Source: Bacillus sp. ISL-34
GTDB taxonomy: Bacteria > Bacillota > Bacilli > Bacillales > DSM-1321
Assembly (NCBI RefSeq): GCF_018613325.1
Contig: NZ_JAGGQJ010000005.1
Location: forward strand, 207,429 to 271,428
Length of the DNA: 64,000 nt
Direction: 5' to 3'
The notes beneath the pieces were generated by a model, which saw only the letters and a program-made list of their open reading frames with translations, made no database searches and was not told the origin of the DNA. The position numbers and the translations under genes were made by a program. Below are positions 48,656 through 60,085 of the stretch, piece by piece (position 1 is the first letter of the stretch; each line of letters opens with the position of its first letter).

Positions 48656-50041
48656 TTATTTTCCTAAACAAAATTGAGAGAACAATTGATTGATCAAATT
48701 ATCCTGAACGCTTTCGCCAATGATTTCTCCAAGGATCTCCCATGCCTTCGTGAAATCGATTTGAACCAAATCAACCGGCGTACCCATTTCAATGGCTTCG
48801 ATTGCGTCTTCGATAGACTGTAATGCCTGTCCCAGCAAAGCTATATGCCTGGCATTGGAAACATAGGTCAGGTCTCCCGTTTCTAAAGAACCTTCGAAAA
48901 ATAAAGAAGCGATGGCTTCTTCCAATTCATCGACCCCTCGATCCTCCAGTAATGAAGTGGAAACAACTTTATGGGATGCCGCCTTTTCCTTAACCTTTGC
49001 CATATCGATTTTTTGTGGAAGGTCGGTTTTATTGATGATAACGATAACATCCATACCCTCAACCGCTTGAAACAGTTTCTCGTCTTCAGCCGTGAAATCA
49101 TCGGAATAGTTCAATACAAGCAATATTAAGTCAGCCTCTTTTAATACTGCACGAGACCGTTCAACTCCAATTCGTTCAACGATATCTTCCGTTTCGCGAA
49201 TTCCTGCTGTATCGACAAGTTTAAGCGGTACACCGCGAACATTGACATACTCTTCAATCACGTCACGTGTTGTACCTGGAATATCAGTGACAATCGCTTT
49301 ATTTTCATGAACTAAGCTGTTAAGCAAAGAAGATTTTCCGACATTAGGCCGCCCTATGATAACCGTCGCAAGCCCATCCCGAAGTATTTTCCCCTGTTGG
49401 GCCGTGTGAAGCAGCTTCTCTATTTCATTCTTCACATAACTGCCCTTTTCCAAAAATAAACGATGCGTCATTTCTTCGACATCATCATATTCCGGATAAT
49501 CTATATTTACCTCGACTTGAGCGAGGGTCTGTAAAATTTCTTGACGCAGGTTTTGGATTAATTTCGAAAGCCGGCCTTCCATTTGACCTAATGCAACATT
49601 CATCGCTTTATCCGTTTTAGCGCGGATTAAATCCATAACGGCCTCAGCTTGAGAAAGATCGATCCTGCCATTCAAAAAAGCCCGTTTCGTAAATTCACCA
49701 GGTTCCGCTAAACGAGCACCTTGTGAGAGAATAAGCTGCAATACCCGATTGACCGAAACGATTCCACCGTGACAATTTATTTCAACTACATCTTCTCTTG
49801 TAAATGTCTTTGGACCCATCATGACCGAAACCATGACTTCCTCTATGATTTCACCTGTTTTAGGCTGGATAAGGTGGCCATAATGAATCGTGTGTGATTT
49901 CACATCAAGCAATCCTTTTCCACCCGGTCCTTTAAAGATCCCATCGGCTATTTCTATGGCCTCATCACCGCTGATTCTAACGATGGCGATTGCCCCTTCC
50001 CCTAAGGGAGTAGAGATAGCGGTGATTGTATCGAATTCCAT
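48656..50041 (-). CDS. mnmE: tRNA modification GTPase MnmE (TrmE)
   Basis: A 461-residue protein. An N-terminal formyl-THF-binding domain (about 1-120) is followed by a helical domain split by a G domain (about 222-380): G1 [14 protein letters not shown]2 TTRD, G3 DTAGI, G4 NKTD. The C-terminal CLGK holds the conserved cysteine. With MnmG it forms the cmnm5 group on tRNA U34. The ATG follows AGAGGTG. The 345-base gap to jag contains DnaA boxes and the jag terminator. Confidence 0.98.
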   Translation of the reverse strand: MEFDTITAISTPLGEGAIAIVRISGDEAIEIADGIFKGPGGKGLLDVKSHTIHYGHLIQPKTGEIIEEVMVSVMMGPKTFTREDVVEINCHGGIVSVNRVLQLILSQGARLAEPGEFTKRAFLNGRIDLSQAEAVMDLIRAKTDKAMNVALGQMEGRLSKLIQNLRQEILQTLAQVEVNIDYPEYDDVEEMTHRLFLEKGSYVKNEIEKLLHTAQQGKILRDGLATVIIGRPNVGKSSLLNSLVHENKAIVTDIPGTTRDVIEEYVNVRGVPLKLVDTAGIRETEDIVERIGVERSRAVLKEADLILLVLNYSDDFTAEDEKLFQAVEGMDVIVIINKTDLPQKIDMAKVKEKAASHKVVSTSLLEDRGVDELEEAIASLFFEGSLETGDLTYVSNARHIALLGQALQSIEDAIEAIEMGTPVDLVQIDFTKAWEILGEIIGESVQDNLINQLFSQFCLGK

Positions 50042-50164
50042 GCTTTCACCTCTTATATATTGATGTTTCTATTTTTTTCTGATAATAAAATCGTCGAATC
50101 CCTAAATTACTACAATACCACAGTATATAGATGAAAAAAAGTAGATACTCCTTCCTCTCAAGAG

Positions 50165-50227
50165 TTATCCACATGCCACTAATCCATATTCTGTAACATC
50201 CATTTTAGCTTATCCACATGTGAATAA
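50165..50227. promoter_or_regulatory. DnaA-box cluster between mnmE and jag
   Basis: Perfect boxes TTATCCACA at 50165-50173 and 50210-50218, the second back-to-back with an inverted one-mismatch box TGTGAATAA at 50219-50227. Same location as the thdF-jag DnaA-box cluster known in B. subtilis. The rest of the 50042-50386 gap shows only the jag terminator. Confidence 0.82.
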
Positions 50228-50352
50228 CAAATGTCGCCTGCTTTCCTTTCTTCCATTCCCTTTACGGATCAAAAAAATAAAAAGAAATATGTCACTTATT
50301 GTTGAATTGATCCTTTGTAAAAAAATATTCGACAAACAACGATACCATGACC

Positions 50353-50387
50353 AAAAAAAAAGAACCCCTGCTTAAAAGCAGAAGGTT
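50353..50387 (-). terminator. Terminator of jag
   Basis: GAACCTTCTGC / GCAGGGGTTC stem (one G-U) with a T9 run on the minus strand, overlapping the jag stop. Confidence 0.88.
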
Positions 50388-51007
50388 CATTTAAGTGGAG
50401 TAATGACCAAGTGGCGATAAGGTTCCGTCCCACTAGAAGTCGTTTTTATTTTTGGATAATCCAAAAGAGCATTATGGATGACCTTACGTTCATAGGATGG
50501 CATCGGCTCCAGTGAAACAGCTTTACCTGTTTTCACGGCTTTATTTGCCATTCTTTCAGCCAATTGGATTAAAGTGTCATTGCGGCGGTTTCGATAATCC
50601 TCTGCATCTACGGTAATATTCAAATACTGCTTCGAATATCGATTTGCAACCAGCTGCGCCAAATACTGAAGGGAATTCAGTGTTTGACCCCTTTTTCCAA
50701 TCAATAATGCAATTTTATCACCTGATAAATGGAATGTTACGTTCTTACCTTTACGGGTGACATCAATTTTTGCATGGACTCCCATTTCGACACTGACTTT
50801 CTTCAAAAATCCAAGTGTCTCTTCAATGGGATCGGCAGGTAATGTCACATGGACGATTGCCTTCCTTGCACCGAATAAACCAAAAAATCCTTTTTTTCCT
50901 TCATCTTCTATTTCAATCTCTACGCGATCCTTAGTGCTGTTCAGTTGAGCTAAAGCTAAATTTACTGCTTCTTCGACAGATTGTCCTGTAGCAGTTACTT
51001 TTTTCAC
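50387..51007 (-). CDS. jag: RNA-binding protein Jag (KhpB)
   Basis: A 206-residue protein: N-terminal Jag domain (about 1-50), KH domain (about 55-135, with [16 protein letters not shown]) and R3H domain (about 140-205, with RRND and HNALLDYP). It binds RNA, works with KhpA, and relates to elongation and division control. It starts with GTG, overlapping the spoIIIJ TGA in GTGA, so it is coupled to that gene. Confidence 0.96.
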   Translation of the reverse strand: MKKVTATGQSVEEAVNLALAQLNSTKDRVEIEIEDEGKKGFFGLFGARKAIVHVTLPADPIEETLGFLKKVSVEMGVHAKIDVTRKGKNVTFHLSGDKIALLIGKRGQTLNSLQYLAQLVANRYSKQYLNITVDAEDYRNRRNDTLIQLAERMANKAVKTGKAVSLEPMPSYERKVIHNALLDYPKIKTTSSGTEPYRHLVITPLK

Positions 51008-51792
51008 TTTTTCTTTGCCCCTCCCGCGTTTTCCGCAGCTGCTTTTCTAAGATCCGGACCTTTGATGAAATATGTTTGAACGATACCAAAAAGGTTACCA
51101 ACTACCCAGTAAAGAGAAAGAGCAGCAGGGAAATTAATAGCAAAAACAACAATCATGATTGGCATGATGTAAAGCATCATCGTCATTTGTGCCGCCATTT
51201 GTGGATTGGAGTTCATTCCAACCATGGACATCTTTTGCTGGATAAAAGTCGTGATACCTGCAACGACGGGTAAAATATAATAAGGATCCGGGGAACCTAA
51301 ATCAAACCAAAGAAAACTATGTAAAGCAATTTCTTCCGTACGGCTGATTGCATGGTAAAATCCGATCAAAATCGGCATTTGTACCAATATCGGCAAACAT
51401 CCCGCCAATGGATTCACATTATATTTTGAAAATAGAGCCATTGTTTCTTGCTGTAGTTTTTGTTGTGTGGCAGCATCTTTTGAGCTGTATTTTGCTTGAA
51501 GTTCTTTCATTTCAGGCTGAATGGCCTGCATTGCTTTCGAGCTTTTCACCTGTTTGATCATTAATGGAAGTAATGCTAAGCGAATGATTAGCGTAACACC
51601 GATGATTCCCAAACCATAGTTCTCGCCAAATGCTTCAGAAAGCCAAATGATCAGGGCTGATAATGGATAGACAATGTATGAATTCCAAAAACCTTCACTA
51701 TCCGCAGTAATAGGTTCTTTAATTTCCGTACACCCTGCCAACAACATCATTATCGAGGCTAGTCCAATAATGAGTAATATTCGTTTTTTCAA
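51004..51792 (-). CDS. spoIIIJ: Membrane protein insertase YidC1/SpoIIIJ
   Basis: A 262-residue YidC/Oxa1 lipoprotein. The N-terminal signal ends in LAGC with the lipidated Cys21; five membrane segments follow, with the positively charged groove Arg in [14 protein letters not shown]. It inserts membrane proteins alone or with Sec, and is needed for forespore sigma-G activation in B. subtilis. The start is TTG at 51792, which is 9 bases after AGGAGG; upstream ATG frames lack a ribosome site and would hide the signal sequence. Basic C-terminal tail GGAKKK. Confidence 0.95.
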   Translation of the reverse strand: MKKRILLIIGLASIMMLLAGCTEIKEPITADSEGFWNSYIVYPLSALIIWLSEAFGENYGLGIIGVTLIIRLALLPLMIKQVKSSKAMQAIQPEMKELQAKYSSKDAATQQKLQQETMALFSKYNVNPLAGCLPILVQMPILIGFYHAISRTEEIALHSFLWFDLGSPDPYYILPVVAGITTFIQQKMSMVGMNSNPQMAAQMTMMLYIMPIMIVVFAINFPAALSLYWVVGNLFGIVQTYFIKGPDLRKAAAENAGGAKKK

Positions 51793-51967
51793 CCGTAATT
51801 TCCTCCTAACTGCAATCAATCTTTTTTGAAACAATTGTGAACTGTTTGATAGAAGATTTCAAGGAAAAGTAATCCACTTTTTCCACAGCTACAATCGGAA
51901 TTTTCTATGTCATCTTTCTCAAGTAACCACATGATCTGAGGAGTGCTCATTCGATATTAAGGGGACT

Positions 51968-52324
51968 TTATTGTTTTTTCATTTTAAAGTTTAGTGATTT
52001 AGAACGTTTCAGGACATGGATCAAGCTGCTTTTCACCTGGAAAAAGTCCATCTCCGCCGCTGGTTTTCGAGCAATCACAATATAATCCTTACCCTCTTCT
52101 ATATCTTCTTTCAATTCCAAAAACGCTTGCCGTATGTATCTTTTGATTTGGTTCCTTACAACGGCGTTCCCGATTTTTTTACTGACTGAAAGGCCGATCC
52201 GAAAATAATCCTGACCCGGCTTTTCAAGGACATAGACAACGAATTGCCGATTAGCAGAAGATTCACCTTTTTTAAACACAAGCTGAAATTCGTCCTCTTT
52301 CTTAATCCTTAACTTTTTTTTCAT
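51968..52324 (-). CDS. rnpA: Ribonuclease P protein component
   Basis: A 118-residue protein subunit of RNase P, which trims tRNA 5' leaders. The RNR-like motif [19 protein letters not shown] and central groove residues FQLVFKKG are visible. The ATG at 52324 follows GAAGGTG; a longer frame from 52387 runs back through the rpmH-rnpA hairpin and is unlikely. It lies after rpmH with a terminator-like hairpin in between. Confidence 0.96.
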   Translation of the reverse strand: MKKKLRIKKEDEFQLVFKKGESSANRQFVVYVLEKPGQDYFRIGLSVSKKIGNAVVRNQIKRYIRQAFLELKEDIEEGKDYIVIARKPAAEMDFFQVKSSLIHVLKRSKSLNFKMKKQ

Positions 52325-52379
52325 TTTTACACCTTCATTACATGAATTGAGTCTCAGTAAATCCCTTATTTTGCGAAAA

Positions 52380-52407
52380 AAGACCACTGAGACTTTTCAG
52401 TGGTCTA
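52380..52407 (-). terminator. Attenuator-like hairpin between rpmH and rnpA
   Basis: AGACCACTG / CAGTGGTCT with an 8-base loop and T6 on the minus strand, overlapping the rpmH stop. It would cut most transcripts after rpmH, lowering rnpA expression. Confidence 0.85.
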
Positions 52408-52539
52408 TGCAGATAATACTTTTCTGCCCTTACGGCGACGTGCAGCGATTACTCTACGTCCGTTTTTCGTGCTCATACGTGCACGGAAACCGTGAACTTT
52501 ACTATGTTTGCGGTTATTCGGTTGATAAGTTCTTTTCAT
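52405..52539 (-). CDS. rpmH: 50S ribosomal protein L34
   Basis: A 44-residue, highly basic ribosomal protein, starting [18 protein letters not shown] and ending RKGRKVLSA, the standard L34 sequence and length. The ATG follows GGGAGGTG. It is the first gene left of oriC and heads the rpmH-rnpA-spoIIIJ-jag set. Confidence 0.99.
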   Translation of the reverse strand: MKRTYQPNNRKHSKVHGFRARMSTKNGRRVIAARRRKGRKVLSA

Positions 52540-53469
52540 TATATGACACCTCCCTGAGGAATAACAGTTAAAGACAGTCTTTACAATTATATAGATGGAG
52601 GTTTCTACTTGTCAACCTCATCCATAAAAATATTTCTTTTTTAATGCTCAATGTCCAGTTGGCCTTTTTTTACTACCTAGCCTATTGTAAATGATTTTGC
52701 TCCGAACTGATATAGAAATTTTTGGGGAAAGGAAATTTCGATCATTTTATCCATGAGCACAAATATGAGATTCGCAATGACTCCACCCTTGATCGACACA
52801 ACATTCGACAAATAATAAGAATGAACCTGAATCAGCATTCGGTCTCCATGCAGGCCTTCCGCCTTGAACAACTTGGTTCAAATCAAATTGGTTCGAGCCT
52901 ATAATCACGGTCTGTGGATAAAATTCGACATGTTTTTTTCTATCCACATCCCAATTTATAGACTTTTGCACATAACAATGGCCTGTGGAAAAGTTTTTCC
53001 CACAAGCTCGGTAAGTTGTGGATAAAGTTTTCTAACCCATTGCAAGACGCCTGAATTTCTGATATTATATTTGTGTTTTCACTCTGAATAACTTTATCAA
53101 CAGGTAACGTTTATCCACAGACTGTGTATAACTTGTGGATAGTTTATCCAACCTGTGTATATTAATCTGTCCACAGATGGTGGATATTGTCGAAAACCCT
53201 TTTTTCTTCTTTATTATATATTTCTTAAAATACCTGTTGATGAATAAACATTCAAATCTACACTGGTTCACCAGATGTAGTCTGTACAAAGGTTGTACAG
53301 CGCAAGATATAGTTTTTAGGCACTTCATATTACACAACACAAAAATCCCTTATACAGCTCACCGAACCTTTGCTGTCAAAATTAATATAAAGACGGCAAT
53401 CGATGAGTTTATTTGTGCCTATACATTTAGATACAATTATTAAAAATATTTTGCAAAGGAGGGATAAGT
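52540..53469. other. oriC upstream region (incA/incB-like) between rpmH and dnaA
   Basis: 930 AT-rich bases without a gene. Perfect DnaA boxes: TGTGGATAA at 52913-52921 and 53017-53025, TTATCCACA at 53111-53119. Near matches include CTATCCACA at 52940-52948, TGTGGAAAA at 52984-52992, TGTGGATAG at 53134-53142 and TTATCCAAC at 53144-53152. This is the upstream half of the bipartite Bacillus origin and also the dnaA promoter/autoregulation region; no clear dnaA -35/-10 pair could be fixed. Confidence 0.88.
52586..52615 (-). promoter_or_regulatory. rpmH promoter
   Basis: A perfect TTGACA (52615-52610) and perfect TATAAT (52591-52586) with an 18-base spacer, reading leftward. Confidence 0.9.
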
Positions 53470-54819
53470 TTGGATAACATCGATAGCCTCTGGAACCAGG
53501 CGCTCGGAAAAATCGAAAAAAAAATCAGTAAACCAAGCTTTGAGACTTGGCTTAAATCAACCAAGGCTTATTTACTGCAGGGTGATACATTAACAGTCAC
53601 CGCTCCCAATGAATTTGCCAGGGATTGGCTTGAAGAACGCTATTCCCATCTTATTTCCGATGTATTGTTTGAACTTACCGGTGAGGAATTGGAAGCAAAA
53701 TTCATCATTCCCCCCAATCAAGAAGATGATGATTTTACCGTTCCTGTTCAGCCTAAAAAGACAAAAAAGCAGGATAAAGAGCATGCTGCATTTCCACAGC
53801 ATATGCTGAATGCGAAAAATACATTCGATACATTTGTCATCGGCTCCGGCAATCGTTTTGCCCATGCCGCGTCTCTCGCTGTCGCAGAAGCTCCGGCCAA
53901 AGCCTATAATCCCTTATTCATATACGGGGGCGTCGGCCTTGGGAAAACTCATTTAATGCATGCAATCGGGCATTATGTTCTAGAGCATAACCCGAATGCG
54001 AAGGTCGTTTATTTATCGTCTGAAAAGTTCACGAATGAATTCATCAACTCGATCCGGGACAATAAAGCTGGGGAATTCCGTGATAGATATCGAAGCGTGG
54101 ATGTTTTATTAATTGATGATATTCAATTTCTTGCGGGAAAAGAACAAACTCAAGAAGAGTTTTTCCATACATTCAATGCGCTGCATGAAGAAAGCAAACA
54201 GATCGTCATCTCGAGTGACCGCCCGCCAAAAGAGATACCTACACTGGAGGATCGCCTCCGTTCAAGGTTTGAGTGGGGCTTGATCACGGATATCACACCT
54301 CCTGATCTAGAAACGCGGATTGCCATATTGCGTAAAAAGGCAAAAGCTGAGGGTCTTGATATCCCGAATGAAGTCATGCTCTATATCGCCAACCAAATCG
54401 ATTCCAATATTCGTGAGCTTGAGGGTGCACTTATTCGTGTCGTCGCCTATTCTTCATTGATTAATAAAGATATAAATGCCGATTTGGCAGCTGAAGCATT
54501 AAAAGACATCATCCCTAGCTCAAAACCTAAAATAATCACCATCTTGGAAATCCAGAAGACGGTCGGTGAACATTATAGTGTCAAACTTGAGGATTTCAAG
54601 GCGAAAAAACGGACTAAATCCGTAGCCTTTCCAAGACAGATTGCCATGTATCTTTCGCGGGAGTTAACGGACTCATCCCTGCCCAAGATAGGTGATGAAT
54701 TTGGAGGTCGCGATCATACGACCGTTATCCATGCGCATGAAAAAATCTCCAAACTCATGCAAACGGACACCCAGCTCCAGCGTCAGGTTAAAGAAATCCA
54801 GGACCAGCTGAGGGTATAA
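53470..54819 (+). CDS. dnaA: Chromosomal replication initiator protein DnaA
   Basis: A 449-residue AAA+ initiator. Domain I (about 1-85) binds SirA/DnaD-type partners, domain II is a short Lys/Glu-rich linker (about 86-112), domain III holds Walker [10 protein letters not shown] (about 153-161), Walker [10 protein letters not shown] and sensor motifs, and domain IV (about 355-449) binds DnaA boxes through [15 protein letters not shown]. Start TTG at 53470 follows AAAGGAGGG by 6 bases and gives the usual Bacillus N-terminus. It separates the two halves of oriC. Confidence 0.98.
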   Translation: MDNIDSLWNQALGKIEKKISKPSFETWLKSTKAYLLQGDTLTVTAPNEFARDWLEERYSHLISDVLFELTGEELEAKFIIPPNQEDDDFTVPVQPKKTKKQDKEHAAFPQHMLNAKNTFDTFVIGSGNRFAHAASLAVAEAPAKAYNPLFIYGGVGLGKTHLMHAIGHYVLEHNPNAKVVYLSSEKFTNEFINSIRDNKAGEFRDRYRSVDVLLIDDIQFLAGKEQTQEEFFHTFNALHEESKQIVISSDRPPKEIPTLEDRLRSRFEWGLITDITPPDLETRIAILRKKAKAEGLDIPNEVMLYIANQIDSNIRELEGALIRVVAYSSLINKDINADLAAEALKDIIPSSKPKIITILEIQKTVGEHYSVKLEDFKAKKRTKSVAFPRQIAMYLSRELTDSSLPKIGDEFGGRDHTTVIHAHEKISKLMQTDTQLQRQVKEIQDQLRV

Positions 54820-54833
54820 TAGATTCTGGATAA

Positions 54834-54842
54834 TGTGAATAA
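54834..54842 (-). promoter_or_regulatory. DnaA box (one mismatch)
   Basis: TGTGAATAA just after the dnaA stop, part of the dnaA-dnaN origin half. Confidence 0.5.
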
Positions 54843-54857
54843 CTGACGACTACTTAC

Positions 54858-54894
54858 AAACAGTCTATCCACATGTGGATAGACTGTTTTTCCT
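54858..54894 (+). terminator. dnaA terminator containing two DnaA boxes
   Basis: A 32-bp perfect palindrome (16-base arms 54858-54873 and 54874-54889) with a T run. Each arm contains a one-mismatch DnaA box (CTATCCACA and TGTGGATAG), meeting head to head at the centre. Confidence 0.85.
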
Positions 54895-54908
54895 TAGGTT
54901 GAGTGGAC

Positions 54909-54949
54909 TTATCCACATATCAACAGGCCCTACTACTATTACTACTATC
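54909..54949 (+). promoter_or_regulatory. oriC unwinding element: DnaA box plus DnaA-trios
   Basis: A perfect DnaA box TTATCCACA (54909-54917), a GC patch AGGCCC (54925-54930) and then TACTACTATTACTACTATC (54931-54949). Read 3' to 5' on the other strand this is GAT-GAT-AAT-GAT-GAT, the DnaA-trio pattern of the B. subtilis basal unwinding system. Confidence 0.9.
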
Positions 54950-54980
54950 TTTTTAATAAAAATTATTAATAAATATGCCT
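54950..54980. other. AT-rich DNA-unwinding region of oriC
   Basis: Almost pure A/T (TTTTTAATAAAAATTATTAA...) directly after the DnaA-trios and before the dnaN ribosome site. Confidence 0.8.
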
Positions 54981-55011
54981 ATTCGGCAATAAAAAAATTG
55001 GAGGATGAAAC

Positions 55012-56148
55012 ATGAGATTTATAATCCAAAGAGATCGATTAGTTCATAGTGTCCAAGAAGTAATGAAAGCAGTCACATCAAGGACGACGATTCCGATTCT
55101 AACGGGGATAAAAATAAGCGTTACAAGTGAAGGTGTCACTCTAACAGGAAGTGATTCAGATATCTCCATCCAATCATTCATTCCGGCTGAGGTTGATGGA
55201 GATGAGATTGTTGAAGTTAAAAGCAGCGGTGGTATTGTCCTGAATGCCCGTTTTTTCAGTGAAATTGTCAAAAAGCTGCCGATGGATACTGTAGAAATTG
55301 AAGTGGAGAACAACTTTCAAACGATTATTCGCTCTGGTAAAGCTGAATTCAATCTAAATGGACTGGATCCTGAGGAATATCCACATCTTCCGATCATTGA
55401 AGAAGAAAATATTTTCAAACTTCCAACCGACCTTTTAAAGACCCTTATCAGACAAACTGGCTTTGCGGTGTCCACGTCAGAAACACGCCCCATCTTAACA
55501 GGTGTAAACTTGAAGGTTCAAGATGACGAATTGACCTGTATTGCAACAGATAGTCATAGGCTTGCAATGAGAACAGCCAAAATAGAAAATAAAATTACCG
55601 GGACCTATAGCGTTGTCATCCCAGGTAAAAGTCTGAATGAGTTAAGTAAAATCCTTGATGATACAAACGAACTCATTGAAATCGTCATTACCGAAAACCA
55701 AGTACTTTTCAAAGCTGAGAATTTATTATTCTTCTCAAGATTGCTTGAAGGGAATTATCCTGATACATCACGCTTGATTCCATCAGATAGCAAAACCGAT
55801 GTAACTGTTCACACCAAGGATTTTCTTCAAGCGATCGACAGGGCTTCTTTATTGGCGAGAGAAGGAAGAAATAATGTCGTCAAATTGACAACCCTGGAAG
55901 GCCGTATAATCGAAGTCTCTTCCAATACTCCTGAAATTGGTAAAGTAATTGAAGAGGTTCAGGCAGAAGCCATTGAAGGTGAAGACCTGAAGATCTCATT
56001 CAGTGCCAAATTTGTAATGGATGCTCTAAAGGCATTGGAAGGTTCCGATATAAAAATTAATTTCACTGGTGCAATGCGTCCGTTTGTCATTCGTCCGCTA
56101 CATGATGATTCCATGCTGCAATTAATACTCCCGGTAAGGACTTATTAA
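55012..56148 (+). CDS. dnaN: DNA polymerase III beta subunit (sliding clamp)
   Basis: A 378-residue clamp made up of three repeated folds (about 1-120, 128-247, 250-378). Typical segments: TTIPILTGI, GLDPEEYPHLP, TRPILTGVN, ATDSHRLAMR and the C-terminal LILPVRTY. It tethers DNA polymerase and interacts with SirA/YabA-type regulators. The ATG follows GGAGGATG. It lies 190 bases after dnaA across the origin unwinding region and ends with its own terminator. Confidence 0.98.
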   Translation: MRFIIQRDRLVHSVQEVMKAVTSRTTIPILTGIKISVTSEGVTLTGSDSDISIQSFIPAEVDGDEIVEVKSSGGIVLNARFFSEIVKKLPMDTVEIEVENNFQTIIRSGKAEFNLNGLDPEEYPHLPIIEEENIFKLPTDLLKTLIRQTGFAVSTSETRPILTGVNLKVQDDELTCIATDSHRLAMRTAKIENKITGTYSVVIPGKSLNELSKILDDTNELIEIVITENQVLFKAENLLFFSRLLEGNYPDTSRLIPSDSKTDVTVHTKDFLQAIDRASLLAREGRNNVVKLTTLEGRIIEVSSNTPEIGKVIEEVQAEAIEGEDLKISFSAKFVMDALKALEGSDIKINFTGAMRPFVIRPLHDDSMLQLILPVRTY

Positions 56149-56164
56149 GCTAAAATAATATTTC

Positions 56165-56205
56165 AAAAAAATTAAAGGCTTGTATAGCAGGTCTTTAATT
56201 TTTTT
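56165..56205 (+). terminator. Terminator of dnaN
   Basis: AAAAAAATTAAAG / CTTTAATTTTTTT, 13-bp A/T stem ending in a T run. Confidence 0.72.
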
Positions 56206-56367
56206 ATATTTAAATATAGGTTTCCAAAGGGTTTTTAGCGTTTTTTAATGCTGTACGGAACTCTGAATCGTCAAAAACAAGAACTGAAAAAGCTATACTT
56301 TGTCTTAATGGGATTAATTTAGTAAAATGAAATATTAAAGACTACTTAGAAATGAGTGAAGCATGAA

Positions 56368-56580
56368 ATGGACTCCATAAAAATCAATACTGAATATATT
56401 ACGCTTGGACAATTCTTGAAATTGGCCGATTTAATCCAAAGCGGCGGAATGGCGAAATGGTTCTTGAGTGAATACGAGGTTTACATTAATGGCGAATTAG
56501 ACGTGAGAAGAGGCAGGAAATTAAGATCAGGTGATAAAATAGAAATTCCTGGATTTGGCACCTACACAATTACAAGCTAA
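56368..56580 (+). CDS. yaaA: S4-domain protein YaaA (RlbA)
   Basis: A 70-residue S4-like RNA-binding protein (ITLGQFLKLADLIQSGGMAKWFL, then RRGRKLRSGDKIEI). In B. subtilis it aids 50S ribosome assembly. The ATG at 56368 is used rather than a GTG at 56356, because the homologous N-terminus starts here and GAGTGA lies about 8 bases before. It lies 21 bases before recF, as in other bacilli. Confidence 0.94.
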   Translation: MDSIKINTEYITLGQFLKLADLIQSGGMAKWFLSEYEVYINGELDVRRGRKLRSGDKIEIPGFGTYTITS

Positions 56581-56601
56581 AACATAAGGGAAGAGCGGAA
56601 T

Positions 56602-57720
56602 ATGTATATTGAAAATATAAGTTTGAAAAATTACCGCAACTATACCGAATTGAATGTGACTTTTGAGAATAAAGTCAATGTAATCCTCGGCGAAAATGCT
56701 CAAGGAAAAACAAATGTCATGGAATCCATTTTTGTTTTAGCAATGGCAAAATCTCATCGGACCTCAAATGATAAAGAACTTATTCGCTGGGATGAAGAGT
56801 ATGCTAAAATAGAGGGAAGAGTTAGAAAGAGAAATACCTCAATACCACTTGAGCTGACCATTTCAAAAAAAGGGAAAAAGGCGAAGTGCAACCATATTGA
56901 ACAAAGAAAGCTGAGTCAATATGTCGGAAATATGAATGTGGTCATGTTTGCGCCTGAGGATCTTAACCTTGTAAAGGGAAGTCCTCTAGTCAGACGCCGT
57001 TTTATAGATATGGAAATTGGCCAGGTTTCTCCCGTATACCTTCATGATATGAGCCAATATCATAAAATACTTCAACAAAGAAATCATTACTTAAAGCTTC
57101 TGCAGACCCGGAAACAAACGGATACGACGATGCTTGACGTGCTGACCGATCAATTTATTCAGTATGCAGCGAAAATTGTCGAAAGAAGATACGAGTTTCT
57201 TTTAAAGCTCCAGCAATGGGCAGAGCCGATTCATTCGGGGATCTCCAGAAATCTAGAAGTATTGAAAATCCAATATAAACCGTCGCTTGATGTATCAGAA
57301 TCTATGGATTTGACGAAAATGATAGAAGTATACACAGAAAAATTTGATAAAATAAAAACAAGGGAAATTGAACGGGGTGTAACACTGGTAGGTCCTCATC
57401 GTGACGACCTGGTTTTTTTTGTGAATGACCGTGATGTCCAGACATATGGTTCACAAGGACAACAGCGTACGACGGCCCTGTCTTTGAAACTTGCCGAAAT
57501 TGAGCTGATCCATGAAGAAATCGGCGAGTATCCCATTTTATTATTGGATGATGTGTTATCGGAACTTGACGATTTCCGTCAATCCCATTTACTGAATACG
57601 ATACAAGGGAAAGTGCAAACATTCGTGACGACACCCTCCGTTGATGGAATCGATCATCAAACCCTAAGAGAAGCGTCCACCTTTTATGTTAGTCAAGGCA
57701 GTATAAAAAAGGTTAAATGA
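56602..57720 (+). CDS. recF: DNA replication and repair protein RecF
   Basis: A 372-residue SMC-like ATPase that loads RecA at single-strand gaps with RecO and RecR. Walker [15 protein letters not shown] is near the N-terminus; the ABC signature [18 protein letters not shown] and Walker [12 protein letters not shown] are near the C-terminus. Length is normal. The ATG follows GGGAAGAG. Followed after 12 bases by remB. Confidence 0.98.
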   Translation: MYIENISLKNYRNYTELNVTFENKVNVILGENAQGKTNVMESIFVLAMAKSHRTSNDKELIRWDEEYAKIEGRVRKRNTSIPLELTISKKGKKAKCNHIEQRKLSQYVGNMNVVMFAPEDLNLVKGSPLVRRRFIDMEIGQVSPVYLHDMSQYHKILQQRNHYLKLLQTRKQTDTTMLDVLTDQFIQYAAKIVERRYEFLLKLQQWAEPIHSGISRNLEVLKIQYKPSLDVSESMDLTKMIEVYTEKFDKIKTREIERGVTLVGPHRDDLVFFVNDRDVQTYGSQGQQRTTALSLKLAEIELIHEEIGEYPILLLDDVLSELDDFRQSHLLNTIQGKVQTFVTTPSVDGIDHQTLREASTFYVSQGSIKKVK

Positions 57721-57732
57721 TGAGGTGAATGT

Positions 57733-57996
57733 ATGTATCTCCACATTGGTGAAGACATTCTTGTGAAAACGGATGATGTCATAGCCATTTTAGATAAGAA
57801 GCTGCTTCAGGCCTCTCCAATCATGAGTGAATTTTTGGAGAAAAAGTCTGATGTAACTTACCATTTAGCAAAAAACTCGGTTAAATCGATTGTAGTGACG
57901 GACAAACAGGTATATTACTCACCGCTTGCGTCGTCCACTTTGAAAAAGCGTTCACTTCAGCCATCGCTCTTAATCGATGATATAGATGTTCTTTGA
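57733..57996 (+). CDS. remB: Extracellular matrix regulator RemB (YaaB)
   Basis: An 87-residue DUF370-type protein (MYLHIGEDILVKTDDVIAIL; late SSTLKKRS). RemA and RemB activate matrix and osmoprotection genes in B. subtilis by wrapping DNA. The position between recF and gyrB is conserved. The ATG follows TGAGGTGA. Confidence 0.93.
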   Translation: MYLHIGEDILVKTDDVIAILDKKLLQASPIMSEFLEKKSDVTYHLAKNSVKSIVVTDKQVYYSPLASSTLKKRSLQPSLLIDDIDVL

Positions 57997-58056
57997 ATTG
58001 TAGCTAAACGTTATTATTACTCCTAAAAATTGATAAATGCCAAAAGAAAAGTGTAG

Positions 58057-59997
<1,941 letters not shown>

Positions 59998-60004
59998 TTT
60001 TTTG

Positions 60005-60032
60005 ACAGGATGCTTTTTACATCCTGTTCTTT
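60005..60032 (+). terminator. Hairpin with T-rich tail between gyrB and gyrA
   Basis: ACAGGATG / CATCCTGT with a 7-base loop followed by TCTTT, 8 bases after the gyrB stop. It may attenuate transcription into gyrA. Confidence 0.55.
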
Positions 60033-60085
60033 ACATAGTGCACGAACAGTTAAATTTTATATGCTTTTAATAGGAGGTTGGCTCC

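Noticed and set aside
52677..53443. Several short open frames on both strands in the rpmH-dnaA gap
   Set aside because: They overlap DnaA boxes of oriC, lack ribosome sites and have no protein-like character.
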